Positions 1-9,178 of a DNA stretch of 64,000 nt are shown here, one piece after another. Below the pieces are notes generated by a model that saw only the letters and a list, made by a program, of their open reading frames with translations, searched no databases and was not told the origin of the DNA. Origin of the DNA: CBDBKL01 sp965206675 (GTDB lineage Bacteria > Bdellovibrionota > Bdellovibrionia > Bdellovibrionales > JAKFYE01); contig CBDBKL010000006.1 in NCBI GenBank assembly GCA_965206675.1, positions 186,001-250,000 of the forward strand, read 5' to 3'. The number at the start of each line of letters is the position of its first letter. The first letter of the stretch is position 1. The position numbers and the translations under genes were made by a program.

Positions 1-1632
1 TTCAACTTCATTTTTTTCAAGTCCACGTCGACCAATAACAAGTCTTATAGGAAAACCCAATAAATCAGCATCATTGAATTTAACGCCAGGTCTTTCTTCA
101 CGATCATCAACCAAAACGGAGTAACCCTTTTCATTCAGTGAAGTTTCAATTTTCTGAACCAACTCCACAGCCTTCTTCTCTAAAGGATCTAATAAACATA
201 TGTGCACATCATAGGGGGATAATTCTTTTGGCCAAATAATTCCCTTATCATCATGAGATTGTTCTATCGCCGCCTGAACCGTTCGTGTAACACCCAAACC
301 ATAACATCCCATCTCTATAGGCGCACTAACACCCTCTTTGTTTAAGTAAGAAGCTTTCATAGACTCAGAATACTTTGTTCCCAAATAAAAAATATGTCCT
401 ACCTCAATCCCTCTCATAGAAATATATTTTCCGTCTTGACACTTCGGACATGGTAATCCTTCTTGCGCCTTAACAAGATCTGCAAAGTTCTCAGCACTTA
501 ATTTAAAATCCCTATCTCTATTCACATTCTTAAAATGAAAATCATCTTCATTGGCACCAACTGTAAAATTCGACATCTCCTTAAGAGCATTATCAGCATA
601 TATGGGAATTTTAAGACCAACAGGGCCACAACTTCCCGGATCGGCTCCCGTCACCTCTCTGACCTCTTTATCATTTAACAAAAGAGGTTCCATTTCCATT
701 CCCAAAACCTGTTTTAACTTGATAGCGTTCACTTCATCTGAACCACGCAAAAGAACACAAATTGGCTTCTTATCAGGCCCTTCATAAAAAAGTGTCTTAA
801 CAAGATCTGATTCAATACATTTAAGACTCTTTGCTAAATCAGATATGGTTCTTAATCCCTTGGTGGCAAACTTTTCTAACTTATGCGTTGGCTCTTGAAC
901 CTCTTTATAACGATCCACAACGGGGGCAATTTCTGCATTGGCTGCAAATTCACACTTGTCACAAACTAAAAGCGCATCCTCTCCCGCCTCTGCAAGAACT
1001 TGAAACTCATGACTCTTATCTCCTCCAATCGCTCCAGAGTCTGCGGCTACAACTCTATACTGAAGACCCAAACGATCAAAAATACGCACATAGGCTTGAT
1101 GTAATTTATCATAGGCCTCTAAAGCTTTTGCACTATCAACATCAAAAGAATAGGCATCTTTCATAATAAATTCACGAGCACGCAACAAACCAAACCGAGG
1201 CCGAATTTCATCTCTATATTTTGTCTGAATTTGATAGAGTATTTTGGGTAAATCTCTATAGCTTTTAATATCTTTCCTCGCGATATCAGTGACAACTTCC
1301 TCATGAGTAGGCCCTAACGTCTGCCACTGGTCATTGCGGTTTTTAAACTTTAATAAAAGATCCCCTGCTGTTTCCCATCGGCCTGACTCCTCCCAAATAT
1401 CTCTGGGCTGAACCATGGGCATAAGAATTTCTACACAGTCTATTTTATCAAGTTCTTCACGAACAATTTTTTCTATTTTTCGAATCACCCGTGTAGCTAG
1501 ATTTTGATAAGAGTAAAGGCCTGGACTTAGTTTTTTCACCATACCCGAGCGAATCAATAACTTATGACTGGCAATATCTGCATCCGAAGGTGCTTCTCTG
1601 ATGGTAAAAATATGAGAACTTGTCCACTTCAC
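1..1632 (-). CDS. proS: Proline--tRNA ligase (ProS), C-terminus cut by window edge
   Basis: Charges tRNA-Pro with proline in the cytoplasm. The protein begins MKWTSSHIFTIREAPSDAD and continues into the class II motif-1 region with LIRSGMVKKLSPGLYSY, matching bacterial ProRS. The last residues visible, around GFPIRLVIGRRGLEKNEVE, belong to the anticodon-binding domain. Exactly 544 codons are visible out of a usual ~570, so about 25 residues lie outside the window. The start is GTG at 1632, chosen because AGGAG sits 7 bases upstream inside the end of ntrX. Only 2 bp separate the ntrX stop from this start, so proS is probably the last gene of the rib-ntrYX transcript and translationally coupled to ntrX. 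Confidence 0.96.
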   Translation of the reverse strand, partial: MKWTSSHIFTIREAPSDADIASHKLLIRSGMVKKLSPGLYSYQNLATRVIRKIEKIVREELDKIDCVEILMPMVQPRDIWEESGRWETAGDLLLKFKNRNDQWQTLGPTHEEVVTDIARKDIKSYRDLPKILYQIQTKYRDEIRPRFGLLRAREFIMKDAYSFDVDSAKALEAYDKLHQAYVRIFDRLGLQYRVVAADSGAIGGDKSHEFQVLAEAGEDALLVCDKCEFAANAEIAPVVDRYKEVQEPTHKLEKFATKGLRTISDLAKSLKCIESDLVKTLFYEGPDKKPICVLLRGSDEVNAIKLKQVLGMEMEPLLLNDKEVREVTGADPGSCGPVGLKIPIYADNALKEMSNFTVGANEDDFHFKNVNRDRDFKLSAENFADLVKAQEGLPCPKCQDGKYISMRGIEVGHIFYLGTKYSESMKASYLNKEGVSAPIEMGCYGLGVTRTVQAAIEQSHDDKGIIWPKELSPYDVHICLLDPLEKKAVELVQKIETSLNEKGYSVLVDDREERPGVKFNDADLLGFPIRLVIGRRGLEKNEVE

Positions 1633-1634
1633 AG

Positions 1635-3008
1635 TTATTCTCCTAATGACATATCATCTAAATTAAAAGTCTTAATCTTATGAGAAAGAGTGCGACTTTC
1701 AAGACCAATATCCTTAGCCGTTTTCGCAATATCCCCCTTATGTTTACTTAATTTATTTTGAATATATTCTTTTTCAAATTGCGCCCGAGCTAACTTAAAA
1801 TTCTTGCTCATTATTTTTTCAGTCCCTTTCTTTTGAAAACCCGCCAATGTCAGCTCATCAACACCAATGATTTCCTTTTCCACAAAAATATATAATCTTT
1901 CTACAAAATTTTTCAATTCCCAAATATTCCCATCCCATTCACAGCTCTTTAGCTCTTGCAATGCCTCTTCTGTTATTGTCTTCAAACGATAACCACCCGT
2001 TCTCGCAAAATGCCCCAAGAAATGTATAACCAAAGCTGGAACATCATCCCGTCTTTCAGAAAGTTTTGGAATAGCCACAAAATTCTTAGACAATAAATCC
2101 ACTAAATCTTGTCTTACAGTTCCTGCTCTTACTTCTTGCTCTAAATTCTTTCCAGTTGTTGCAATAACACGAACATCCACCCTCGTTTTATCTTCTCCCC
2201 CTGCCTTTTGATACTCATCTGTTTTTAAAAATTCGACCAACTTCAACTGCACATCCATAGGAAGTGCTGTAAACTCATCAAGAACTAATGTTCCTCCATG
2301 AGAAAGCTCTAACTGTCCCCGACTGCCTTTTTTAATATGAGAAAATGCCCCTTGTTCAAAACCAAAAAGATCAAACTCTGCCAAGTCCTCCGCCAATGCA
2401 CAACAAGACACTTCAATAAAAGGTCGGCCCGCTCTATGACTTAAATAATGTGTGTTTTGAGCAATCAAAGATTTGCCCACACCACGATCACCCTGAATAA
2501 GTATGCAACCAGTTTCTGAACTCATACGTGCTAAAGTGGATTTGATGTCCTTTATAGAAAGACTATTTCCTATAATGGCAATACTATCTCGAAATCTGTT
2601 TATAACATCTTCTTTTTCGCGTTTCTCTTCTTGAAAAGACAGAACATTTTGTATCAAGATGAATACTTTTTCTAACGAAAGAGGTTTTTCTACAAAATCC
2701 CACGCTCCTAACTTTGTCGCCCTCACGGCTGTTTCTATATTGCCATGACCTGACATCATAATAAATTCAGCAGAATGCTTTATCTCTTGAGCCTTTTGTA
2801 ACACTTGTATGCCATCAAATCCTCCCGGCATCCAAATATCCAGGAGAACAACGGCTATATTTTGTTTAGAAAGAAGCTCCAAAGCCTCCTCACCATTTTG
2901 ACAAGAAATAACCTCATAACCTTCATCAGTCAGCGAGTCTGCCAATAAATCGCGAATGGTTTCCTCATCATCTACAATTAAAATTTTCTCTTTTCTTAAA
3001 GCACTCAC
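1635..3008 (-). CDS. ntrX: NtrX-like response regulator with degenerate sigma-54 AAA+ domain
   Basis: Response regulator partner of the NtrY kinase encoded just upstream. Visible domains: receiver (phosphoacceptor Asp ~57 in LLDIWMPGG, Lys ~108 in EKPL), AAA+ domain (~140-370) and a FIS-type helix-turn-helix at the C-terminus (DIAKTAKDIGLESRTLSHKI). Walker A is GDRGVGKS (~173-180) and Walker B is LVLDEF. The sigma-54-contacting GAFTGA loop reads GAFSHI (~220-225), and the usual GNVREL reads GNIWEL, so classical sigma-54 activation looks impaired; NtrX proteins with altered GAFTGA loops are known in Alphaproteobacteria. Start is GTG with GAGG upstream. The gene sits 8 bp behind ntrY and 2 bp before proS. 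Confidence 0.88.
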   Translation of the reverse strand: MSALRKEKILIVDDEETIRDLLADSLTDEGYEVISCQNGEEALELLSKQNIAVVLLDIWMPGGFDGIQVLQKAQEIKHSAEFIMMSGHGNIETAVRATKLGAWDFVEKPLSLEKVFILIQNVLSFQEEKREKEDVINRFRDSIAIIGNSLSIKDIKSTLARMSSETGCILIQGDRGVGKSLIAQNTHYLSHRAGRPFIEVSCCALAEDLAEFDLFGFEQGAFSHIKKGSRGQLELSHGGTLVLDEFTALPMDVQLKLVEFLKTDEYQKAGGEDKTRVDVRVIATTGKNLEQEVRAGTVRQDLVDLLSKNFVAIPKLSERRDDVPALVIHFLGHFARTGGYRLKTITEEALQELKSCEWDGNIWELKNFVERLYIFVEKEIIGVDELTLAGFQKKGTEKIMSKNFKLARAQFEKEYIQNKLSKHKGDIAKTAKDIGLESRTLSHKIKTFNLDDMSLGE

Positions 3009-3016
3009 TTCTACCT

Positions 3017-5260
3017 CTACTGCATCTCTAAATTCTGCATTTCAAAAATATTTTCTTTTTTAGATATTCTAACAGGCATTTCAAATATAATACGAGTCCC
3101 ACAAGGTTTATGGGGTACCACTTTAACTTCACCATGGTGATCAGAAATAATTTTTTTCACAATAGCCAATCCCAAACCTGTTCCCACATCCTTTGTACTA
3201 TAATAGGGTTCAAATATCTGTTCTCTAACATTCACAGGAATACCAACTCCATTATCTAAAACTTCTACTTGTACAAGTTTTTGCATATTATCATATTGTG
3301 TTTTTATTGCAACAGAAGGAGCTTCTTTGCCCTTGGTAGCAGCAATCGCATTTTCAATGAGGTTCATAAGAACTCTTTTTATTTGATAGGGGTCAAATAA
3401 AAACGAAGGCAATCTGACATCTTTTTCAAACTCAAACTGTACCCTCTTATACCCCGTTCGATACAAAACCAAGACTTCATCAATTAATTTATGAAAGTCA
3501 GCCTCTTGTATCTTGGCCTGAGGAAGCCTTGCAAACTCCCCAAATTCATTGACCAATTCTTTCAAGCCATCAACCTCATTAATAATTGTCTGTGTGCACT
3601 TAGAAAAAGCAGGATCTGCAACATCTTCTCCAAACTTTTTTTCCAAACGTTGAGCGGCCAAGCGGATGGGTGTTAAAGGGTTTTTGATTTCATGAGCAAT
3701 TCTCCGTGCCACTTCTGTCCACGCTGATTTTCTCTGAGCACTTATCATATCCGTCAAATCATCAAATACTATTATTAAACCAACGTTTTTATGATCTGGA
3801 TCTTTTAAAGAAGATAGTGTCACCTGAAATGTTCTCATTTCATCAATAACTTTAATAGAAACTTCTTTTTCTAAAGTTTGCCCTTTATATTTCTCCAAAG
3901 CATTCACCATATCCTTTAAAAGAAGGCGGTGCTCTCTGGGAAGAATATCAATGAGCTTCTTTCCTACAAAACGAGATAAATCAATTTTTAATAACTTCTC
4001 AGCATATTGACTGTAGGCTGTCAAACGTCCACCACTATCTAAAGATAACACCCCTGTCATTACATTCGACAAAACAACATTAATATAGTGACTGTACTCA
4101 TTCAAATCAGAGTTTTTCTTTCTAATCTCTTCTTCAGATTTTTCCAACTCAGACATCATTGTATTAAAACTTGTAACAAGCTGATGAATTTCATCACTTC
4201 CCGATTGAATTTCCACAGGTTTATATTGTCTTTTTGAAACCCTTCGCGCAGCTCCCCCTAATAAAGACAATGGGGTCGATAGCTGTTTAGCCAAATGAAA
4301 ACCAAACCATGTGGCCGCAAGAAGAATAACCAAAGTCATTAATATGAGGATAACCAAATAAATGGATTTTAAAGGGTACTCCAAAGGATTATCTTCACGA
4401 AATTGACTATAGGTTGTTGAGATATCATCAATCTTAGAGAGCAAAGAGGTTGGAATATAAGATGAAATCACCACTGCGCCTTCAATTGATTCAGGCTCCT
4501 CTACAGGAACAATAACACGAATCAAATTTCCCTCTGAGAAATGATGAATTGTACTTGATACATGACCCAGGAGTAGACCTTTTTTTAAAAATTCTAAAGA
4601 GACCCTGGGAATATGATTTAAACTTATATTTTTAGAAACAACAAGAGTCGGATCTTTAATAATATCTTCATAATATTCTATAGCATCCACATTATATTCG
4701 TTTATAGATCGTTGTAGTAAATGAGATATATCTTCTTCTTTGGACAAAGAAACTTTCTTTGCCACTTTCTCAGCAAAGCTCTGATTTTTATCTTTGGCGG
4801 AATTATAAAATACATTTGTCACTTCCAAAGCACTTTTTAAAACGCTACCTGTTTTAACGTTGAACCATTTATCAAAACTGCTATTGATATAGAAAACAGA
4901 AATCAAAAACATAAACACAGTGGGAACAAAACTAAAGGCCACAAAAGCCACTATAAGTTTGGCTCTGAGGGAAGAGGCAATAAGACGCCCTCGCCTTTCA
5001 ACAAAGATCTTCACCACATTTCTAAAGATGAGGAATAAAACAACAAGAAGAAGAATAAAGTTAAGATTAACTAACCCAAAAAAGAATATGGTATCAGAAA
5101 AGGGAAGCTCTTCACCCATCTGAGTAAAACGAAACTTAACCCAAGTTAAAACAAGAAGTGAGAGAATCAAAAAGCCAACAATAATAGCCTCTCGCTTCCT
5201 CTTACGAAGCTCAGCACTCCAATTCATTTGAGAAGTGTTTTTTTTCTTATCGCCCGTCAT
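3017..5260 (-). CDS. ntrY: NtrY-like membrane sensor histidine kinase
   Basis: Membrane kinase expected to phosphorylate NtrX. The N-terminus carries three hydrophobic segments (about residues 25-45, 58-80 and 100-125), followed by an extracytoplasmic region, another membrane segment (~300-325), HAMP, PAS (~395-510), HisKA and HATPase_c. The H-box RRIAHEIKNPLTPIR has the phosphoacceptor His. The N-box NLIENAIAATKG, G1 box DNGVGIP and G2 box GTGLGLAIVKK are intact, so it should be an active kinase. At 747 aa it is typical for NtrY. Its start overlaps the 3' end of ribH by 14 bp and its stop is 8 bp before ntrX, so it belongs to the rib-ntr-proS transcription unit. Confidence 0.92.
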   Translation of the reverse strand: MTGDKKKNTSQMNWSAELRKRKREAIIVGFLILSLLVLTWVKFRFTQMGEELPFSDTIFFFGLVNLNFILLLVVLFLIFRNVVKIFVERRGRLIASSLRAKLIVAFVAFSFVPTVFMFLISVFYINSSFDKWFNVKTGSVLKSALEVTNVFYNSAKDKNQSFAEKVAKKVSLSKEEDISHLLQRSINEYNVDAIEYYEDIIKDPTLVVSKNISLNHIPRVSLEFLKKGLLLGHVSSTIHHFSEGNLIRVIVPVEEPESIEGAVVISSYIPTSLLSKIDDISTTYSQFREDNPLEYPLKSIYLVILILMTLVILLAATWFGFHLAKQLSTPLSLLGGAARRVSKRQYKPVEIQSGSDEIHQLVTSFNTMMSELEKSEEEIRKKNSDLNEYSHYINVVLSNVMTGVLSLDSGGRLTAYSQYAEKLLKIDLSRFVGKKLIDILPREHRLLLKDMVNALEKYKGQTLEKEVSIKVIDEMRTFQVTLSSLKDPDHKNVGLIIVFDDLTDMISAQRKSAWTEVARRIAHEIKNPLTPIRLAAQRLEKKFGEDVADPAFSKCTQTIINEVDGLKELVNEFGEFARLPQAKIQEADFHKLIDEVLVLYRTGYKRVQFEFEKDVRLPSFLFDPYQIKRVLMNLIENAIAATKGKEAPSVAIKTQYDNMQKLVQVEVLDNGVGIPVNVREQIFEPYYSTKDVGTGLGLAIVKKIISDHHGEVKVVPHKPCGTRIIFEMPVRISKKENIFEMQNLEMQ

Positions 5261-5765
5261 ACTCTCTTGTGTTCTCTAACTCTCTATTATTTTCGTTTAC
5301 TTTCATGTATTTGTTTATAGATTGAGCCAGACCTATTATTTCCAAAGTCACACTGGCTGCTTCAGATCCTTTATTTCCTTTTTTACCACCAGCTCTTTCC
5401 AAAGCCTGAAGAGATGTTTCTGTCGTCAACACTCCCATACCAATGGGAACTCCTGTTTCTAATTGCAAAGACAAACATCCACGTTCCACGGTATTGCAAA
5501 CAAACTCATAATGAGATGTTTCGCCACGAATAACACAACCCAAAGCCACCACACCATCGCATCCTTCTGCAATTAACTTTTTTGTTACCAAGGGAATTTC
5601 AATAGCACCAGGAACATGAATTAAAAAAATCTGTTTCACTCCTGCCTGTTTTAAAGTCTCAAGAGCCCCCTGCTCTAACTTTTCCGTAACTTGACGATTA
5701 AACTTAGAGACAACCACACCTATTTTTAATATTTCAGGCTGCACCTGACTTTTTAAAACTCTCAC
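5247..5765 (-). CDS. ribH: 6,7-dimethyl-8-ribityllumazine synthase
   Basis: Condenses the RibA/RibD-derived pyrimidine with the 4-carbon product of RibB to give lumazine, the penultimate riboflavin step. Family motifs seen are VVSKFNRQVTEKL, HVPGAIEIPL, ALGCVIRGETSHYEFV (with the proton-transfer His) and GVPIGMGVLTTE. At 172 aa it exceeds the usual ~155 because of a polar C-terminal tail (~150-172) that overlaps the start of ntrY; that tail may simply follow from the overlap. The GTG start overlaps the ribBA stop by 4 bp (GTGA), so translation is probably coupled. No nusB gene follows, unlike many proteobacterial rib clusters. Confidence 0.95.
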   Translation of the reverse strand: MRVLKSQVQPEILKIGVVVSKFNRQVTEKLEQGALETLKQAGVKQIFLIHVPGAIEIPLVTKKLIAEGCDGVVALGCVIRGETSHYEFVCNTVERGCLSLQLETGVPIGMGVLTTETSLQALERAGGKKGNKGSEAASVTLEIIGLAQSINKYMKVNENNRELENTREYDGR

Positions 5766-6991
5766 AAATGTAGACCTTCATCAAAATGACTTAAAAGATG
5801 TCCCATTTTTGTATGCTTTGTTTTTAAGTACTTAGAATTTTCCTGACCGGGAGGAATCTCAAGTGGAACACGTTCAACAATTTCAAGTCCATACCCTTTT
5901 AACCCCACTCTTTTAGCTGGATTATTTGTCAATAATCTAATCTTTTGTATCCCAATGGCTCTTAATATCTGAGCACCAATACCATAATCACGATTATCAT
6001 CTCTAAAGCCCAAATGAATATTGGCCTCTACAGTATCCAGTCCATTTTTTTCTTGAAGAGCATAACTGCGAATCTTATTTCCCAAACCTATACCTCTTCC
6101 CTCCTGCCTCAAATAGAGCAAGACACCTTTGCCTTCCTTTTCAATCGCCTCTAGTGCTTTATGCAACTGAGGTCCACAATCACATCTCAAGCTACCAAAC
6201 ACATCTCCCGTCATACATTCTGAATGAACACGAACTAAGTTGGATTCTCCCTGTTCAATCTCACCCTTCTGCACAACAAGATGTTCTGAATTATCAATTA
6301 AATTTTGAAAGATACGCACACGAAAATCTTTACCAAACTTATTAGGTAAACTAGCACTTGCCACTTCCGCAACTAAAGACTCATTACGAATTCTATGTTT
6401 TATAAGATCGACTATACTTCCAATTTTTAAATCATTTTGTTTCGCAAATTTTTGAAGATCTGTTAGCCGAGCCATAGACCCATCTTCATTCATAACTTCA
6501 CAAATAACGGCTGCTGGCCAGTAACCTGCTAATTTACAAAGATCGACACTCCCCTCTGTATGCCCTGCTCTTTTTAAAACACCACCCTCTTGGGCCCTAA
6601 TAGGGAAAATATGTCCAGGAGTCACCACATCTTTTGATGTGGACAAGGGATGACTGGCAACTTTTATAGTGCGTGTTCTATCATAGGCTGAAATTCCAGT
6701 TGTTACCCCCCGAGAAGCTTCAATACTCACAGTAAACGCCGTTTTATGTGATGACATATTCAATTCATCTTTAACCATTAAGGGAAGTCCCAACCTCTGA
6801 ACTTGTTCTTTTGTCAAACTCAGACAAATAAGACCCCTGGCATTTTTAGCCATAAAATTAACGGCTTCAGGCGTTGCTCTCTCTGCTGGCAGAATGAGAT
6901 CTCCCTCATTCTCCCTCTCTTCATCGTCCACAAGAACAACCATCTTGCCCTGACGTAAATCTTCAACAAGTTCTTCAATAGTATTTAGCAT
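5762..6991 (-). CDS. ribBA: Bifunctional DHBP synthase / GTP cyclohydrolase II
   Basis: The N-terminal half (~1-200) makes 3,4-dihydroxy-2-butanone 4-phosphate from ribulose 5-phosphate. It carries the acidic metal motif DDEERENEGDLI and the catalytic His in RAGHTEGSVDL. The C-terminal half (~205-409) is GTP cyclohydrolase II, with the zinc cysteines in HSECMTGDVFGSLRCDCG and the YLRQEGRGIGLGNKIR motif. Both halves look complete, so one polypeptide supplies both branches of riboflavin synthesis. It lies 60 bp behind ribE and overlaps ribH by 4 bp. A ribD gene is not in the window and must be elsewhere. Confidence 0.97.
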   Translation of the reverse strand: MLNTIEELVEDLRQGKMVVLVDDEERENEGDLILPAERATPEAVNFMAKNARGLICLSLTKEQVQRLGLPLMVKDELNMSSHKTAFTVSIEASRGVTTGISAYDRTRTIKVASHPLSTSKDVVTPGHIFPIRAQEGGVLKRAGHTEGSVDLCKLAGYWPAAVICEVMNEDGSMARLTDLQKFAKQNDLKIGSIVDLIKHRIRNESLVAEVASASLPNKFGKDFRVRIFQNLIDNSEHLVVQKGEIEQGESNLVRVHSECMTGDVFGSLRCDCGPQLHKALEAIEKEGKGVLLYLRQEGRGIGLGNKIRSYALQEKNGLDTVEANIHLGFRDDNRDYGIGAQILRAIGIQKIRLLTNNPAKRVGLKGYGLEIVERVPLEIPPGQENSKYLKTKHTKMGHLLSHFDEGLHL

Positions 6992-7051
6992 AATAAATTT
7001 CTACATCCTCATTTTTACTTTACAGCAAACAACTTAAAAAATACTGTCCAT

Positions 7052-7744
7052 TTATAAATTCCCTCTATTTAAAAAAGAATCACGTAGCCAGCCGATGGGT
7101 TTCTTAGGCATTTGTCTTATTAAAATATTTCGAAAGTACTCTTTGATGTTTAAATTTTCAATATAATTCGCAATGGACTTTGCAACCATATCCATTTCCA
7201 CGCACACCTTATCACCTATTTGAAGCTCTCCTAGGTTTGTTCTTTTCAAAGTCTCAGGAATCAAATCTAGGCTCACTTCATTTTTTCTAACGGCATTAAC
7301 TGTGAGGCTAACTCCATTAAGAGCCAATGAGCCCTTACTCCAAACAAGGGGCATAAGGTTTTCAGGTAAATGCAGAGTTAAACGACATATTTCAAAACCA
7401 TTGACTTTATTGACGATTTGACCGACGCCATCGACATGACCAGTAACAAAATGTCCATGAATTCTTGTGCCAAAGGGTAGAGAACGCTCTAAGTTAAAAA
7501 CTTTTTCTCTTTCATCAGAAAATCTATGCCACCCTGTAACCCTTAAAGTCTCAGGGCCAACAGCAAAAGTGATTTTTCGTCGGGTCCGATTTTCTATCGT
7601 CAGACATACACCATCTACTGAAACACTGTCCCCCTTTTTTAGGTCATTAAGACTCTTAGGCCTAGAAAGGCACAGTTCATAGATATTTTGACGTTGCTTA
7701 AAGTGTATAAGTTCACTTGTTTCTTCAATAATTCCTGAAAACAT
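7052..7744 (-). CDS. ribE: Riboflavin synthase alpha subunit
   Basis: Dismutes two lumazine molecules to riboflavin. The protein starts with MFSGIIEETSEL and shows the internal duplication of lumazine-binding barrels: first repeat with DSVSVDGVCLTIE, second with GSLALNGVSLTVN and ETLKRTNLGELQIGDKVCVEMD. The 230 aa are slightly longer than the usual 205-220, the excess being a C-terminal tail (~205-230). It is the first gene of the minus-strand operon; GGGAG lies about 16 bases upstream of the ATG. The 114-bp upstream region does not show an FMN riboswitch, so regulation by that route is not supported. Confidence 0.95.
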   Translation of the reverse strand: MFSGIIEETSELIHFKQRQNIYELCLSRPKSLNDLKKGDSVSVDGVCLTIENRTRRKITFAVGPETLRVTGWHRFSDEREKVFNLERSLPFGTRIHGHFVTGHVDGVGQIVNKVNGFEICRLTLHLPENLMPLVWSKGSLALNGVSLTVNAVRKNEVSLDLIPETLKRTNLGELQIGDKVCVEMDMVAKSIANYIENLNIKEYFRNILIRQMPKKPIGWLRDSFLNRGNL

Positions 7745-7784
7745 ATAACTCTCTTTCTCCCAAGAACAGAATGCTAACAGTCAA

Positions 7785-7809
7785 CTTTCTAGTCAAAGTA
7801 ACTAGAAAG
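7785..7809. other. Perfect 9-bp inverted repeat in ribE / hydrolase divergent region
   Basis: CTTTCTAGT and ACTAGAAAG pair perfectly around a 7-nt loop. It lies between the divergent ribE and alpha/beta hydrolase genes, so it cannot terminate either of them; a protein-binding operator or part of a leader is possible. A second imperfect hairpin lies around 7838-7862. Function unknown. Confidence 0.35.
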
Positions 7810-7876
7810 CTAATATAAAAAATTCACACTCCACTTTTCATAAAAAAAATGAGAAAGTGTGAGAGTAAAGATAACA

Positions 7877-8800
7877 ATGACAAACTCACTTATTTTCTTA
7901 TTTCTTGTCCTACTATTTATTGGCCTTGTAGGGGCTATATGGCTGTATTATCACCGCCGCAAAGATTTAAATGCGCCCCCCTTTGTTTATCCCCACCCTA
8001 AAACACAGACAGTCGATGATACGCATATTCACTACGTCCAAGTGGGAAAGGGGCCTCATTTGGTTCTTCTTCATGGGTTATCGGCCTCAATATATTCTTG
8101 GCGATTTCTGATCCCGCTATTATCAAAACACTATACTGTTACAGCATTGGATATTCCTGGCTTTGGACTCAGCTCCAAAGATCCCAATCGAAATTATGAT
8201 TTGGATGAACAAACACAAGTTATTACAGATTTTTTAAATGAGATTAAAATTAAGCAGGCTATTCTTGTAGGAAGCTCTATGGGTGGAACTATTGCTCTCT
8301 GGCTAGCTAAAAAGGATCCCAAACGTTTCTCTGAGGTTATCGCCCTTGCTCCCGCAACCAACCCTTCTATTGTAAGGTACAATTATTATAAATTAGCCCA
8401 AACCCCTTTTCCAAAAATCAAATATTATCTTTTAAACCGATTCATTATTAAAGTCGCCATGCAAAGGGTAATGACGAATCATGACCTTATTACATCAGAA
8501 TCCATAAATGCCTATTTGCTTCCATACATAACCGACAAAAACAGCATGACGTGTTTTTTTAAATCAACGAAATTGCTCAAGGACTCCCGACTTCCCCATG
8601 AATTAAAGGATATTTCATCAAAGGTGCAGATTATCTATGGAGCGAAAGACAAGGTCATTCCTCAGTTTGTTGTAGAGGAGCTGACATCTATCCTTCCTCA
8701 TGCCGTTTTAGACATCCATCCTACTTCTGGCCATCATGTTATGGAAGATGTACCTGATTGGACATATGATCGAATACTGAAATTCCTCATGGACGGTTGA
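7877..8800 (+). CDS. Membrane-anchored alpha/beta hydrolase
   Basis: Serine hydrolase fold with one N-terminal membrane anchor (residues ~4-24, followed by HRRK), so the enzyme is probably attached to the inner membrane. The HG oxyanion motif LLHGLSAS, nucleophile elbow VGSSMGG, acid residue in YGAKDKVIPQ and catalytic His in SGHHVMED form a full triad. The substrate cannot be told from sequence; esterase or lipase is most likely. ATG 7877 is preferred to GTG 7859 because it places the hydrophobic anchor at the N-terminus. The TGA stop is embedded in the left arm of a palindromic repeat that starts at 8791, so the last codons of this gene form part of that element. Confidence 0.9.
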   Translation: MTNSLIFLFLVLLFIGLVGAIWLYYHRRKDLNAPPFVYPHPKTQTVDDTHIHYVQVGKGPHLVLLHGLSASIYSWRFLIPLLSKHYTVTALDIPGFGLSSKDPNRNYDLDEQTQVITDFLNEIKIKQAILVGSSMGGTIALWLAKKDPKRFSEVIALAPATNPSIVRYNYYKLAQTPFPKIKYYLLNRFIIKVAMQRVMTNHDLITSESINAYLLPYITDKNSMTCFFKSTKLLKDSRLPHELKDISSKVQIIYGAKDKVIPQFVVEELTSILPHAVLDIHPTSGHHVMEDVPDWTYDRILKFLMDG

Positions 8801-8916
8801 AAAAGCATTATCTACTTCGTTGCAATCACTCAAACACTCACTCCGACGTAGGAAAAACTACGCCTCCGCTCGGTTTGAGCTTGAATGCCTCGTATCTAAC
8901 GCTTTTTCAACCGTCC
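8791..8916 (+). repeat. Palindromic element family 1, copy A
   Basis: 126-bp element with perfect 16-bp terminal inverted arms: GGACGGTTGAAAAAGC at 8791-8806 and its reverse complement at 8901-8916. Inside are CTCAAAC/GTTTGAG and the small hairpin CGTAG-GAAAAA-CTACG, so the whole unit can fold as one long rod. It contains the stop codon of the hydrolase. Related copies lie at 19181-19308, 33921-34044 and 53257-53381, and a truncated copy at 8931-8995. The arm sequences differ between copies yet remain self-complementary. The copy is in the same orientation relative to its upstream gene as the other three. Confidence 0.93.
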
Positions 8917-8930
8917 AGCATTAATCAGTT

Positions 8931-8995
8931 CAATTGAAAAAACATTATCTACTTTGTTGCAATCACTCAAACCTCACTCCAACGTAGGAAAAACT
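8931..8995 (+). repeat. Truncated left half of family 1 element
   Basis: The left arm (CAATTGAAAAAACATTATC) and about half of the interior match copy A closely, including the GTTGCAATCACTCAAAC segment. The sequence diverges after GACGTAGGAAAAACT-like bases and the right arm is missing. It directly follows copy A in the same orientation, suggesting a decayed tandem duplicate. Confidence 0.8.
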
Positions 8996-9052
8996 CACAA
9001 AATCTTAAACCCCAGAAAGGAAGAGGAATTACTATTTTTTGACTTCATGGGA

Positions 9053-9178
9053 GGGAATTTTTCTCAGCAGAGTTCAAAACGAGTTTTCTGAGGCGCAGGG
9101 CGTATCTCCCGAAGGGAGAGACGAGCTGCGAACCCTCAGAACTGTCTGAGCTTTTGAACTCTGCTGAGAAAAATTCCC
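9053..9178. repeat. Palindromic element family 2, full-length copy
   Basis: 126-bp palindrome with perfect 27-bp arms at 9053-9079 and 9152-9178 (key bases GGGAATTTTTCTCAGCAG). Further nested pairings are TTCTGAGG/CCTCAGAA (9086-9093, 9134-9141), CGCAG/CTGCG (9094-9098, 9126-9130) and TCTCCC-GAA-GGGAGA (9105-9119). No ORF is encoded. Decayed fragments lie at 19319-19390, 53182-53232 and 56455-56512; two of these are next to a family 1 element, as here. Confidence 0.92.

Noticed and set aside
831..1166. Plus-strand ORF of 111 aa in the proS region
   Set aside because: It lies fully inside the well-supported minus-strand proS gene.
7745..7858. FMN riboswitch upstream of ribE
   Set aside because: The region is only 114 bp and lacks the conserved RFN segments; only a 9-bp inverted repeat is seen.
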